Positions 15,042 to 21,686 of a stretch of DNA of 21,686 nucleotides are shown in pieces. Under the pieces are notes generated by a model. It was not told the DNA's origin. It did no database searches and saw nothing but the letters and a program-made list of their open reading frames with translations. The first letter of the stretch is position 1. Each line of letters begins with the position of its first letter. The DNA is from an uncultured Thomasclavelia sp. (GTDB taxonomy: Bacteria > Bacillota_I > Bacilli_A > Erysipelotrichales > Coprobacillaceae): assembly GCA_910588165.1 (NCBI GenBank), contig CAJUOR010000026.1:1-21686 (forward strand), read 5' to 3'. Position numbers and translations under genes: made by a program.

Positions 15042-17021
15042 TTATAAAAAGATACTTTCTTTGAAGGTTTCTGATTTCTCTTGACTCAAAGAATCAATAT
15101 AAGTTTTGATTGTTTTAAACTCCGGCTGCTTTTCTAATTCTAGGATGCGTTGCGAATTGAGAACTAAGCTTGATAAGACTTCGTTAAAGATAGATAAGGC
15201 TTCTTCCGTATCTTTTTGGATACATAGCATAAAAACAAACTTCACTTGTTGTTTATCCCATTTAATCGGTTTATCCAAAACACCGACAGCTACAAACGTT
15301 TCGTCCATAACTAAGCGAATAGGGTGCGGTATAGCGATTCGATTACCGACTTCGGTTGGTGAAACACTTTCTCTTTCCATAACCAATGCATAAAAATCCT
15401 CAGGTAAAGGATACTTTTCAGATATACGCTCACACATATTAGCAATAACTTCATCTCTGGTTTTGCCTTCAATATGATTGAAAAAGAATTCCTCTCTAAA
15501 ACAATGCGAGATAAAAGACTGCGTATCTCCGTTATGTTTAATCAAAACATTTTCAAGTGTTGAAACGTCATTTTCATCTAAGAAATACTGAACCTGAATC
15601 ACAGGAATTTTTGTTTCAAAAGTTAAAGGAATCGTCGATAAAATTAAGTCGTAATCCTCTTGTTGAATATCGACTAACTTATAGGCTTCTGTGACTAATA
15701 CCTTATCTAAATAATCATGAAACTTATTTCTGATTTTGTAGAGTAAAATTTGAGAGCTTCCCGCACCACTGGCACAAACAATGATGATATTCTTTTTGGT
15801 TTGGTGATTCATTCTTTCTAATGCCAAAGAAAAATGTAGCGCCAAATAGCCTAATTCATTATCCGATACTGTCTTGTGCAATCTTCTAGCAATCACTTTG
15901 CCGGCTACAACCGCCATTTCAAAAGCGATCGGACTGTCTTTTTTGATTTGTTCATTCAATGGATTAGCGATATGTAAATCAAATTTAACTCTGTTTAACA
16001 TCGGTTGAAGATGTAAAGTCATCATAGCATATAAATCCAAATCCATGGTTAAATCAAGCGCAAATACTGTTTTAATCTCTGCAAGAATCGCATCGGCAAT
16101 TTCCGTCGTAGCTTGTTCCAATACAAACTGATGATCGCTTTGTTGTAAAGCCTGCTTGCCCATTAAGTGAATCGCAATATAATGAATTTCACTTTCCGGA
16201 ATATGAATATCAAAAAAGTTATCCATCTGCTTAGCCAAATCTTTAGCGATAGTCATTTCAATACGATCCATCAAACTTTCACTGCCCTTAAAGAATTCTT
16301 CAATATAAGTTTGCTGCTTAATTCGATTAAGGGAAATTAAAAGATGAATAGAAAGATTTTGAAAACCAAAATCAGTTAACTTAAAGGCATATTTAGAGAT
16401 TGTTGTATATAAAATATCTTTAATTTGTTCAAAAGCTTCTTTATCAATAGCACGACTTTGAATCCGAATGTTCTCAATATACTGCTCATCGTAATTATCG
16501 AAATGATAGAAATACTGTGCCATGCAAGAACGAATATCTTTTTCTGTCCCGCTGATTTTCAAACCATAATAAGGACGTGAAACTAGCTTTAAATTAAAAT
16601 AAGATAAGCGTTCTTTAACTTCGCGAATGTCCGCATTTAAAGTAGATTTGCTGACATAGATTTCTTCTGCTAAATCATCAATCCGCACATAATCTTCGTG
16701 GCTTAAAAAGTAACGTACAATATAGAATATACGTTCTTCCTGATTTACCGGAATTAAAAATTGCGTATTGGTTTCCTGATATAAAAGCGTCTTTAAAAAT
16801 TCATTGTATAGTTTTTCATCAAAGACGTGCAAAATATATCCGGCATTAGGTTTTGATTCGATTCGACACCCCGCCTGCTTTTCAATAACATTTTTATATT
16901 GTCGAATATCTTCTCTTAATGTACGTGGTCGAATATTTAATTTAGAACACAAGATATCCGATTTAATATAATCTTTTTGTGTCGCTAATATTTTAAAAAG
17001 CTGAATAAAGCGTCGATCCAT
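15042..17021 (-). CDS. LicR/MtlR-type transcription regulator with PRD, EIIB and EIIA domains
   Basis: A 659-residue PTS-controlled regulator. Domains in order: N-terminal HTH (about 1-65, DYIKSDILCSKLNIRPRTLR), second Mga/HTH-type domain (~95-160, RIDDLAEEIYVSKSTLNADI), PRD1 with His 226 and His 285, PRD2 with His 337 and His 396, a Gat-like EIIB domain with Cys 416 in IIIVCASGAGSS, and a fructose/mannitol-type EIIA domain with His 566 in RIAIPHP. Phosphorylation of these sites by HPr and by its cognate permease would set activity: a DNA-binding activator, not an RNA antiterminator, since no CAT domain is present. It lies between a ChbG-like gene and EIIBC, 10 bases after the first; its AGGAG overlaps that gene's stop. 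It most likely activates this sugar locus. Confidence 0.93.
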   Translation of the reverse strand: MDRRFIQLFKILATQKDYIKSDILCSKLNIRPRTLREDIRQYKNVIEKQAGCRIESKPNAGYILHVFDEKLYNEFLKTLLYQETNTQFLIPVNQEERIFYIVRYFLSHEDYVRIDDLAEEIYVSKSTLNADIREVKERLSYFNLKLVSRPYYGLKISGTEKDIRSCMAQYFYHFDNYDEQYIENIRIQSRAIDKEAFEQIKDILYTTISKYAFKLTDFGFQNLSIHLLISLNRIKQQTYIEEFFKGSESLMDRIEMTIAKDLAKQMDNFFDIHIPESEIHYIAIHLMGKQALQQSDHQFVLEQATTEIADAILAEIKTVFALDLTMDLDLYAMMTLHLQPMLNRVKFDLHIANPLNEQIKKDSPIAFEMAVVAGKVIARRLHKTVSDNELGYLALHFSLALERMNHQTKKNIIIVCASGAGSSQILLYKIRNKFHDYLDKVLVTEAYKLVDIQQEDYDLILSTIPLTFETKIPVIQVQYFLDENDVSTLENVLIKHNGDTQSFISHCFREEFFFNHIEGKTRDEVIANMCERISEKYPLPEDFYALVMERESVSPTEVGNRIAIPHPIRLVMDETFVAVGVLDKPIKWDKQQVKFVFMLCIQKDTEEALSIFNEVLSSLVLNSQRILELEKQPEFKTIKTYIDSLSQEKSETFKESIFL

Positions 17022-17031
17022 GCTCTCACTC

Positions 17032-17814
17032 CTATTTTTTTCTTATATCTTCAAAAGTAATAAACTCTACTTGATTCTCCTTTGCCCATTGTTTTAAACG
17101 TGGGTCACAAGCAATCGCTACTTCTTTGGCACGAGTAATATTATAACTTGACCAATCTAATAAATCTTGGTCAATATAACCCGGGTGCGTATGCATTTCC
17201 ACAAGCTCTTCTTTTAATAAGCCTGCCTTATCTTCTAACCAGTATTCTAAAGATACACCATCTTGATAGTAAGCTACTTTCGGTCTAACAGGTACTTCCC
17301 AACCACTATTGTGGGTATCAATTGTTTCCACAAATTTCCCATCAACAAAAGCGACCTCACTATCTGTATAGTGTACGCCCATTTCACAAGCCACTTCACG
17401 AATAGCCCTTTTTAAACCCGGATCCTGAACCGCATGACCTTCAATATGGGTTGGATAATGTCCCATCAATTCCTTAAAGCGTTCAGCTTGAGCTCGCACT
17501 TCAATTTTGATTTCCTCGACATTTAACTTCAAGCCTTGAGCTAATCTTGGTTTTACATTAAAATAACCGTTTTCATCAACTAAACTTGGCAATAATTTGG
17601 GATCGGAAACCGGTTTTCCTACTACGATATTTGTGTGTTGTCCACAGTATAAACCGGGATTTTCCTTCAATAACTTTGCTGCTAATGGTGCAGCCGGCAT
17701 ATTTGTCATCATTGTTGTTGTTTTAATCAAACCATCTTGATGAGCCTTAATAATACCTAGTGTCACCGCTTCGCTATAACCAATATCATCTGCATTGAAA
17801 ATAATTCTAACCAT
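17032..17814 (-). CDS. ChbG/YdjC-family carbohydrate deacetylase (second paralogue)
   Basis: A 260-residue family member, with the full metal site: NADDIG (Asp 9/10), CGQHTN (His 60), PTHIEGH (His 123 and His 127), and MHTHPGYIDQDLL near the C-terminus. It is expected to deacetylate an amino-sugar oligomer or its phosphate in the cytoplasm. It is the first gene of the PTS operon, followed after 10 bases by the regulator. AAGGAGG lies 7 bases before the ATG. It shares the GKPVSDPK and SLxxENGYF segments with the third paralogue, so these two are closer to each other than to the one at 11217. Confidence 0.9.
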   Translation of the reverse strand: MVRIIFNADDIGYSEAVTLGIIKAHQDGLIKTTTMMTNMPAAPLAAKLLKENPGLYCGQHTNIVVGKPVSDPKLLPSLVDENGYFNVKPRLAQGLKLNVEEIKIEVRAQAERFKELMGHYPTHIEGHAVQDPGLKRAIREVACEMGVHYTDSEVAFVDGKFVETIDTHNSGWEVPVRPKVAYYQDGVSLEYWLEDKAGLLKEELVEMHTHPGYIDQDLLDWSSYNITRAKEVAIACDPRLKQWAKENQVEFITFEDIRKK

Positions 17815-17846
17815 TCTTTTTTCCTCCTTATTTTTATAATAAACCT

Positions 17847-17852
17847 ATTATA
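17847..17852 (-). promoter_or_regulatory. Possible -10 of the PTS operon
   Basis: A perfect TATAAT on the minus strand, 33 bases before the ChbG-like start, without a clear -35. An activator-dependent promoter could look like this. Confidence 0.35.
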
Positions 17853-17885
17853 CCTTAATTAAATTGATAATTGGTTGCATATTTT

Positions 17886-17903
17886 TGCCATAGAAATATG
17901 GTA
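17886..17903. promoter_or_regulatory. Inverted repeat upstream of the PTS operon
   Basis: TGCCATA (17886-17892 region) and TATGGTA (17897-17903) form an 18-base near-palindrome with 6 of 7 positions paired and a GAAA centre. It lies about 34 bases upstream of the -10 at 17847-17852, a fair place for an activator. It has no T run, so it is not a terminator. Confidence 0.3.
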
Positions 17904-17995
17904 CTCATTTATATTTTCCACAACTTTTATTTTAACTATATTTTTCAATTCATGCAAGCTATTTCACTATTTCTTAAGTATAATTACGCTGTCCA

Positions 17996-18036
17996 TAAAA
18001 AAGCGGCGAAACAACTTTATCTAGTCATTTCGTCGC
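17996..18036 (-). terminator. Terminator of the third ChbG-like gene
   Basis: GCGACGAAA (18036-18028) pairs with TTTCGCCGC (18011-18003) on the minus strand with one A-C mismatch, followed by TTTTTT (18002-17997). It starts 15 bases after the stop at 18051 and separates this gene from the PTS operon. Confidence 0.72.
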
Positions 18037-18050
18037 AAGCCCTATATGTT

Positions 18051-18821
18051 TTATACTAAATCACGATAAGTAATCAATTCAATATTGTTTGTCTTAATCC
18101 ATTCTTTCATCTCATCGCTTAACATCGCTTCTAAGTCTTTTGCTCTAATTACAGTAAATGAAGACAAATCAAATAATGGTGCATCTACATAACCGCAATG
18201 TGAGATAATTGCCGCAACTTCACTATCAAGAACTTCACCTTTGTCTTCAACTAAATAATTTTTGGTACTTAAATTCATTTGCTGTTCTAAAGAGAAAGGT
18301 ACTGTATACCAAGACTTTGCCATCTTAACGCCTTTTTCTTGGAGGGTTGCATGTGTGCGAATAATCCCATATTCTTCACTTAAACGTTCATGAATTTTAT
18401 TGATTGTCGGAGAACCATAAGCATGACCATGTAAATATTCAGGTTTTCTACCCATCAATTCAATAAACTTCTCAATTTGAGCTTTAGCTTCGATATAAGC
18501 TTCTTCATAATTGATATGGTCATGACTTTCACATTCAGTATCTAATTTTCTTCTTTCTCTTGAATCATAGAAATAACCATTTTCTTTAATCAATGATGGA
18601 ACATCTTTTGGATCGGAAACAGGTTTACCTGTTACTAAGTTAATGTCGATTCCTAAGCAAACTTCCGGATAATCCGCAATCATTTCAGCTGCTTCTTTAG
18701 TACTTGGCATATTGGTAAACATTCCCGTACATTTAATGACACCATTTTTAATACCTTCGATAATACCGTAACTTACACCTTTAGTAATACCATAATCATC
18801 TGATTGAATTAACAATTTCAT
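18051..18821 (-). CDS. ChbG/YdjC-family protein with altered metal site (third paralogue)
   Basis: A 256-residue member of the same family, but with two changes in the metal-site motifs. The DD pair is kept (QSDDYG, Asp 8/9). The histidine of the GxHxN motif is Asp 59 (GIDINL). The first His of the HxxxH motif is Tyr 129, although His 131 and His 133 stand nearby (PEYLHGHAYGS). The C-terminal motif reads SHCGYVDAPL in place of HPGYVD. Length and order of segments are normal and the gene is not decayed. It may bind metal with Asp, or have a different activity. AAGGAG lies 9 bases before the ATG. It has its own terminator and faces the sulfatase gene divergently. Confidence 0.85.
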   Translation of the reverse strand: MKLLIQSDDYGITKGVSYGIIEGIKNGVIKCTGMFTNMPSTKEAAEMIADYPEVCLGIDINLVTGKPVSDPKDVPSLIKENGYFYDSRERRKLDTECESHDHINYEEAYIEAKAQIEKFIELMGRKPEYLHGHAYGSPTINKIHERLSEEYGIIRTHATLQEKGVKMAKSWYTVPFSLEQQMNLSTKNYLVEDKGEVLDSEVAAIISHCGYVDAPLFDLSSFTVIRAKDLEAMLSDEMKEWIKTNNIELITYRDLV

Positions 18822-18848
18822 CTCAAATCACTCCTTTTCTTTAACTTT

Positions 18849-18878
18849 ACTGTACTCTTACCATCTACTGAAATTCAA
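18849..18878 (-). promoter_or_regulatory. Possible promoter of the third ChbG-like gene
   Basis: On the minus strand: -35 TTGAAT (18878-18873), 18-base spacer, -10 TACAGT (18854-18849), each 4 of 6 to consensus. Confidence 0.4.
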
Positions 18879-18888
18879 TATTAAGTTC

Positions 18889-18905
18889 TGCCACTCTATT
18901 TGGCA
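18889..18905. promoter_or_regulatory. Inverted repeat between divergent ChbG-like and sulfatase genes
   Basis: TGCCA (18889-18893), 7 bases, TGGCA (18901-18905). It lies upstream of the predicted promoters of both divergent genes, and its TGCCA half-site also occurs in the repeat at 17886. Candidate operator only. Confidence 0.3.
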
Positions 18906-18950
18906 ATTTCATATCTATAATTCCATGAAGTCCGTTTGCATTCTTTTTGT

Positions 18951-18980
18951 TTATCAATTACAATAAAAATAGCATATTAT
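18951..18980 (+). promoter_or_regulatory. Probable promoter of the sulfatase gene
   Basis: -35 TTATCA (18951-18956), 18-base spacer, -10 TATTAT (18975-18980), overlapping a perfect TATAAT at 18978-18983. It is 24 bases before the ATG. Confidence 0.45.
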
Positions 18981-19004
18981 AATATTATTTGGAGGTAAAA
19001 AAAG

Positions 19005-20492
19005 ATGACTAAACCTAACATTATTTATTTTGTAGCCGATCAGATGCGTGAAGATTCTTTGCATCATGCAGGTTGTGAGGCTTCAATCACACCTAATCTT
19101 GATAGTATTTTAGAAGATGGGGTTTCTTTTGAAAATGCTTATTGTCAAAACCCTGTTTGTGTGCCTTCAAGATGTAGTTTTTTAACCGGTCTTTATCCTC
19201 ATACAACCGGACATAGAACCATGCATTTCTTACAAAATCCCGATGAACCTAATTTCTTACGTACCATGAAAAATAATGGTTACGAAGTTGTATGGATTGG
19301 GCGCAACGATATTATTCCGGGGGACAAAGCTAAAACCGATTATTGTGATTACTACTTTGATGGTATTCGTGAAGGAAATATGCGTGATAATGCCACACCT
19401 ATCAGTACATTTGCCAATGCTCACAAACAAGATGTCGAAATTGATGTCAATGTTCCGGGCTACTATTCTCATTTTATCGGAAAAATCTCAGAAGAACAAG
19501 CCCACGGTCTTGGCTCTGACTGGCGTTGTCTTGAAAATGCTTTAAACTACTTAGAAGCTAAAAAACAAAGCGGTGATGATCGTCCATTCTTTTTGTATGT
19601 GACTATTTCTTATCCACATCCACCATATGCTTGTGAAGAACCTTACTTCTCAAGAATAGATCGTTCCAAAATTGAACCTCGTCGCCCTAATATGACAGAT
19701 TTAAAAGATAAACCATCTATGACACAAGGTATTTGTCGTAACCAACAATTAGACTTAGGTAATTGGCTAGATGAAAATTATACAGAATTAAAAGCAACAT
19801 ATCTTGCCATGGTGAATCGTTTTGATGAACAATTCGGTATTTTAAAAAATAAATTAAAAGAATTGGATTTCTATGATAACTCTAGTATTTTCGTATTCTC
19901 TGACCATGGTGATTATACTGGTGATTATGGTATTGCGGAAAAAGTTCAAAACTGTTTTGAAAATCCTATCAGCAATATCCCATTGCTTGTTAAACCGGCT
20001 GCCCAATTTAAAGTTAAACCTCGCCAATCTAAAGCTTTGGTTGAATTAGTTGACTTATGTGAAACTGTATGTGATATGACAGGTATTCAAACAGAATATG
20101 TCCAATTCGGTAAATCATTACTGCCGACATTGGCCGGTGATGAACACCATAAAGATGCTGTCTTCTGTGAAGGGGGACGTATTCATGGTGAAACATGGGC
20201 AATGGAACAAGGACATGGACCAATCTCTCCTTACTATCCTCGTTTATCCGAGCAGTGTAAAGAAGGTCCACAACATACTAAAGCGACAATGATTCGCATG
20301 GGCAATTTAAAATATATTAAACGTCTATATGAAAAAGACGAACTTTATGATTTAGATAAAGATCCATTGGAATTACATAATATCATCGATGATGAAGCTT
20401 ATGCTATTGACGTCTTGAAAATGAAAGACAGAATGTTGACTTTCTATCAAGAAACCGGTGATATTGTACCTAATCGCAGAGATAAACGTTAA
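19005..20492 (+). CDS. Cytoplasmic Cys-type sulfatase
   Basis: A 495-residue type I sulfatase of the alkaline-phosphatase fold. The catalytic signature is CVPSRCSFLTG with Cys 52, the residue converted to formylglycine; in anaerobes this needs the radical-SAM enzyme anSME, not present here. Metal and substrate residues: VADQMRED (Asp 12), HPPY (205-208), FSDHGDYTGDYG (Asp 300, His 301) and AEK (Lys 313). The DQ after VA, in place of the commoner DD, is also seen in choline sulfatase and related subfamilies. There is no signal peptide (MTKPNIIYFVADQ starts straight at the first strand), so it works on an imported substrate. GGAGG lies about 9 bases before the ATG. Neighbouring PTS and ChbG genes suggest a sulfated amino-sugar substrate, but that is inference. 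Confidence 0.93.
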   Translation: MTKPNIIYFVADQMREDSLHHAGCEASITPNLDSILEDGVSFENAYCQNPVCVPSRCSFLTGLYPHTTGHRTMHFLQNPDEPNFLRTMKNNGYEVVWIGRNDIIPGDKAKTDYCDYYFDGIREGNMRDNATPISTFANAHKQDVEIDVNVPGYYSHFIGKISEEQAHGLGSDWRCLENALNYLEAKKQSGDDRPFFLYVTISYPHPPYACEEPYFSRIDRSKIEPRRPNMTDLKDKPSMTQGICRNQQLDLGNWLDENYTELKATYLAMVNRFDEQFGILKNKLKELDFYDNSSIFVFSDHGDYTGDYGIAEKVQNCFENPISNIPLLVKPAAQFKVKPRQSKALVELVDLCETVCDMTGIQTEYVQFGKSLLPTLAGDEHHKDAVFCEGGRIHGETWAMEQGHGPISPYYPRLSEQCKEGPQHTKATMIRMGNLKYIKRLYEKDELYDLDKDPLELHNIIDDEAYAIDVLKMKDRMLTFYQETGDIVPNRRDKR

Positions 20493-20500
20493 TGTTAAAA

Positions 20501-20553
20501 TAAAAGGCTGTGTCAAACAAAGAGTTTTAATCTTTACTTGTCAAGCCTTTTTA
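20501..20553. terminator. Terminator between sulfatase and tetR-type gene
   Basis: An 8-bp outer stem AAAAGGCT (20502-20509) / AGCCTTTT (20544-20551) with a partly paired interior, then T-rich bases on the plus strand. It is usable by both convergent genes. Confidence 0.65.
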
Positions 20554-20603
20554 TATGCTTCAATATATATTTTATAGAAATTGAAAGGATAGGAATAAAA
20601 AAG

Positions 20604-21152
20604 TTATATAGATAATTTTTTATAATTATCCATATAACCATATAATAAATCAATAAAATTATTAGCCATCTCTTCCTCTGATTCTTCAAGACCATTAAGA
20701 ATCCATTCAATAATAACGCCTATGCTTGCAGCTGAAAAAAAAGCAGATTGGTATTTATTATCTTCATTAAGACGATAAGTATCAATATTTTTCATTGTAT
20801 TACGATTAGCCTGCTGATAAAGCAGATATAAGAGATCGTTCTTTTTCAACGCTAAGAAAAAGGCTTTATTCTCTTTAATCAACGTAAATTTTTGAATAAG
20901 AAATGTTTTTAGATAGGAAGATGCATAGGGATTTTCATCTTTTTTTGAATCATCAAATAATAAATTGATATAATAGTTAATAACATCTTCTTTATTATCA
21001 AAATTGCGATAAAAACTAGAACGACCAACACCCGCTTTTTTCACAATTTCCAAAATTGTAATATCACTTATTTTTTTATTCTCCATCATTTGTATAAGTG
21101 CTAAAGCTATTGCTTCTTTCACCGATTCATGAAAAGTTAAATCATTTGACAT
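20604..21152 (-). CDS. TetR/AcrR-family transcription regulator
   Basis: A 182-residue TetR-family regulator. The HTH lies at about residues 30-53: ISDITILEIVKKAGVGRSSFYRNFDNKEDV is the classic recognition region. The C-terminal two-thirds is an alpha-helical ligand/dimer domain with aromatic patches (LLYLLYQQANRN, FFSAASIGVIIEWILNG) like the DhaS-type C-terminal domain. The start at 21152 is chosen because AAGGAGG lies upstream, though its spacing (about 12) is long, and because the HTH then sits at the usual distance. A 29-residue in-frame extension upstream would cover the promoter and is rejected. It diverges from the dehydrogenase gene and probably represses it and itself. Confidence 0.88.
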   Translation of the reverse strand: MSNDLTFHESVKEAIALALIQMMENKKISDITILEIVKKAGVGRSSFYRNFDNKEDVINYYINLLFDDSKKDENPYASSYLKTFLIQKFTLIKENKAFFLALKKNDLLYLLYQQANRNTMKNIDTYRLNEDNKYQSAFFSAASIGVIIEWILNGLEESEEEMANNFIDLLYGYMDNYKKLSI

Positions 21153-21194
21153 GAAACAAAATCCCCTCCTTTGTTTCAGTTGGCTAATTATGCC

Positions 21195-21222
21195 TTTACG
21201 TCCTATCTCATTTATATATAAT
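21195..21222 (+). promoter_or_regulatory. Promoter of the dehydrogenase gene
   Basis: -35 TTTACG (21195-21200), 16-base spacer, -10 TATAAT (21217-21222). Confidence 0.5.
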
Positions 21223-21231
21223 ATAAGCGAG
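21207..21231. promoter_or_regulatory. Candidate TetR-type operator
   Basis: A 25-bp imperfect palindrome: CTCATTTATAT (21207-21217), ATA, ATATAAGCGAG (21221-21231), with 9 of 11 positions symmetric. It covers the -10 elements of both divergent promoters, the position expected for a repressor acting on both genes. Confidence 0.55.
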
Positions 21232-21239
21232 TAGTACAA
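21211..21239 (-). promoter_or_regulatory. Promoter of the tetR-type gene
   Basis: On the minus strand: -35 TTGTAC (21239-21234), 17-base spacer, -10 TATAAA (21216-21211). Confidence 0.55.
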
Positions 21240-21267
21240 TAATTATTATAAAGGAAGGGTAGAAGAA

Positions 21268-21686
21268 ATGAAAGATTATTTTGGATATGCAGGCAAAGTT
21301 TGTGTCGTTACCGGAGCTGCTAGCGGAATGGGTAAAGCTACTGCGGAAATGTTAGTTGATTTAGGCGCAAAGGTTTATGCGTTAGATTGGGCAACTGTAA
21401 ATATTGAAGGTATAGAAAAATATATTTGCACTGATCTAAGTCAAAAAGATTCAATTGATAAAGCTTTTGAAGCTATTCCTCAACAAATTGATTCGTTTTT
21501 TGGAATTGCGGGAGTTTCCGGAGCTAAATGTGATTTTATCACAACAACAAAAATTGATTTAATTTCTAATAAATATATTTGTGAAGAAATTTTAGTGAAT
21601 AGAATGAGTGAAGGAGGATCTATTGCCTTTATGACATCTACCGCAGGCATCGGTTGGGAAAAAGAAGGTAATAAAAAAGTTTATTT
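21268..21686 (+). CDS. Short-chain dehydrogenase/reductase, N-terminal part
   Basis: The first 139 codons of an SDR-family oxidoreductase, cut by the window end. The Rossmann cofactor motif is VVTGAASGMGKA (Gly 16, 20, 22). An acidic residue ends strand 2 (ALDW, Asp 40), favouring NAD over NADP. GIAGVSG replaces the usual NNAG motif, and the catalytic Ser probably lies in FMTSTAG (Ser 124); the YxxxK pair is beyond the window. The compact central part, lacking some helices of classical SDRs, recalls 3-alpha-hydroxysteroid dehydrogenase/carbonyl reductase types, but the substrate is open. AAGGAAGGG precedes the ATG at 21268. The divergent TetR-type gene is the likely regulator. Confidence 0.85.
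   Translation, partial: MKDYFGYAGKVCVVTGAASGMGKATAEMLVDLGAKVYALDWATVNIEGIEKYICTDLSQKDSIDKAFEAIPQQIDSFFGIAGVSGAKCDFITTTKIDLISNKYICEEILVNRMSEGGSIAFMTSTAGIGWEKEGNKKVY

Noticed and set aside
19276..20292. Open frames on both strands inside the sulfatase gene
   Set aside because: They have no ribosome site or recognisable motif and lie entirely within a well-supported gene.
1..21686. CRISPR arrays, tRNA or rRNA genes, integrase or transposase genes
   Set aside because: I found no regularly spaced repeats, no tRNA-like cloverleaf, no rRNA, and no recombinase motif on either strand.

Overview
The window comes from a low-GC, AT-rich Gram-positive bacterium (Bacillota). The evidence is strong AGGAGG ribosome binding sites, a T-box leader, lactose/cellobiose-family PTS permeases, a glycyl radical enzyme (implying anaerobic life) and Cys-type sulfatase chemistry. 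A gut or oral anaerobe of the Erysipelotrichia type fits, but that placement is inference; no rRNA or marker gene here settles it.

Layout. 1-1080: C-terminal end of a glycyl radical enzyme followed by a fructose-6-phosphate aldolase-like transaldolase (+), closed by a terminator shared with the converging operon. 1084-3084 (-): a lipoprotein, mnmE (tRNA U34 modification GTPase) and a small membrane protein. 3372-6255 (+): promoter, methionine-type T-box leader and the metN-metI-metQ methionine importer. 6433-7269 (+): a cytoplasmic esterase. 7338-8557 (-): ccdA plus a membrane-anchored TlpA-like thioredoxin, a thiol-redox relay. 8768-10980 (+): a Cthe_2159-like lipoprotein, a metallophosphoesterase, and a small membrane-anchored protein whose reading frame appears broken by a 1-base shift.

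11217-20492 is the most notable part: a putative glycan-use locus. Reading along the minus strand from 18821 downward it holds a divergent ChbG/YdjC-like protein, a second ChbG/YdjC protein, a LicR/MtlR-type PTS-controlled regulator, an EIIBC permease, a lone EIIC permease and a third ChbG/YdjC protein. Divergently on the plus strand sits a cytoplasmic Cys-type sulfatase. Three deacetylase-family proteins, two PTS permeases and a sulfatase without a signal peptide suggest import and phosphorylation of a sulfated, N-acetylated sugar oligomer, followed by desulfation and deacetylation inside the cell. No glycoside hydrolase, EIIA(Lac) or sulfatase-maturing enzyme is in the window, so these must be supplied from elsewhere if the idea is right.

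20604-21686: a TetR-family regulator diverging from a truncated short-chain dehydrogenase gene, with a 25-bp imperfect palindrome lying over both predicted promoters.
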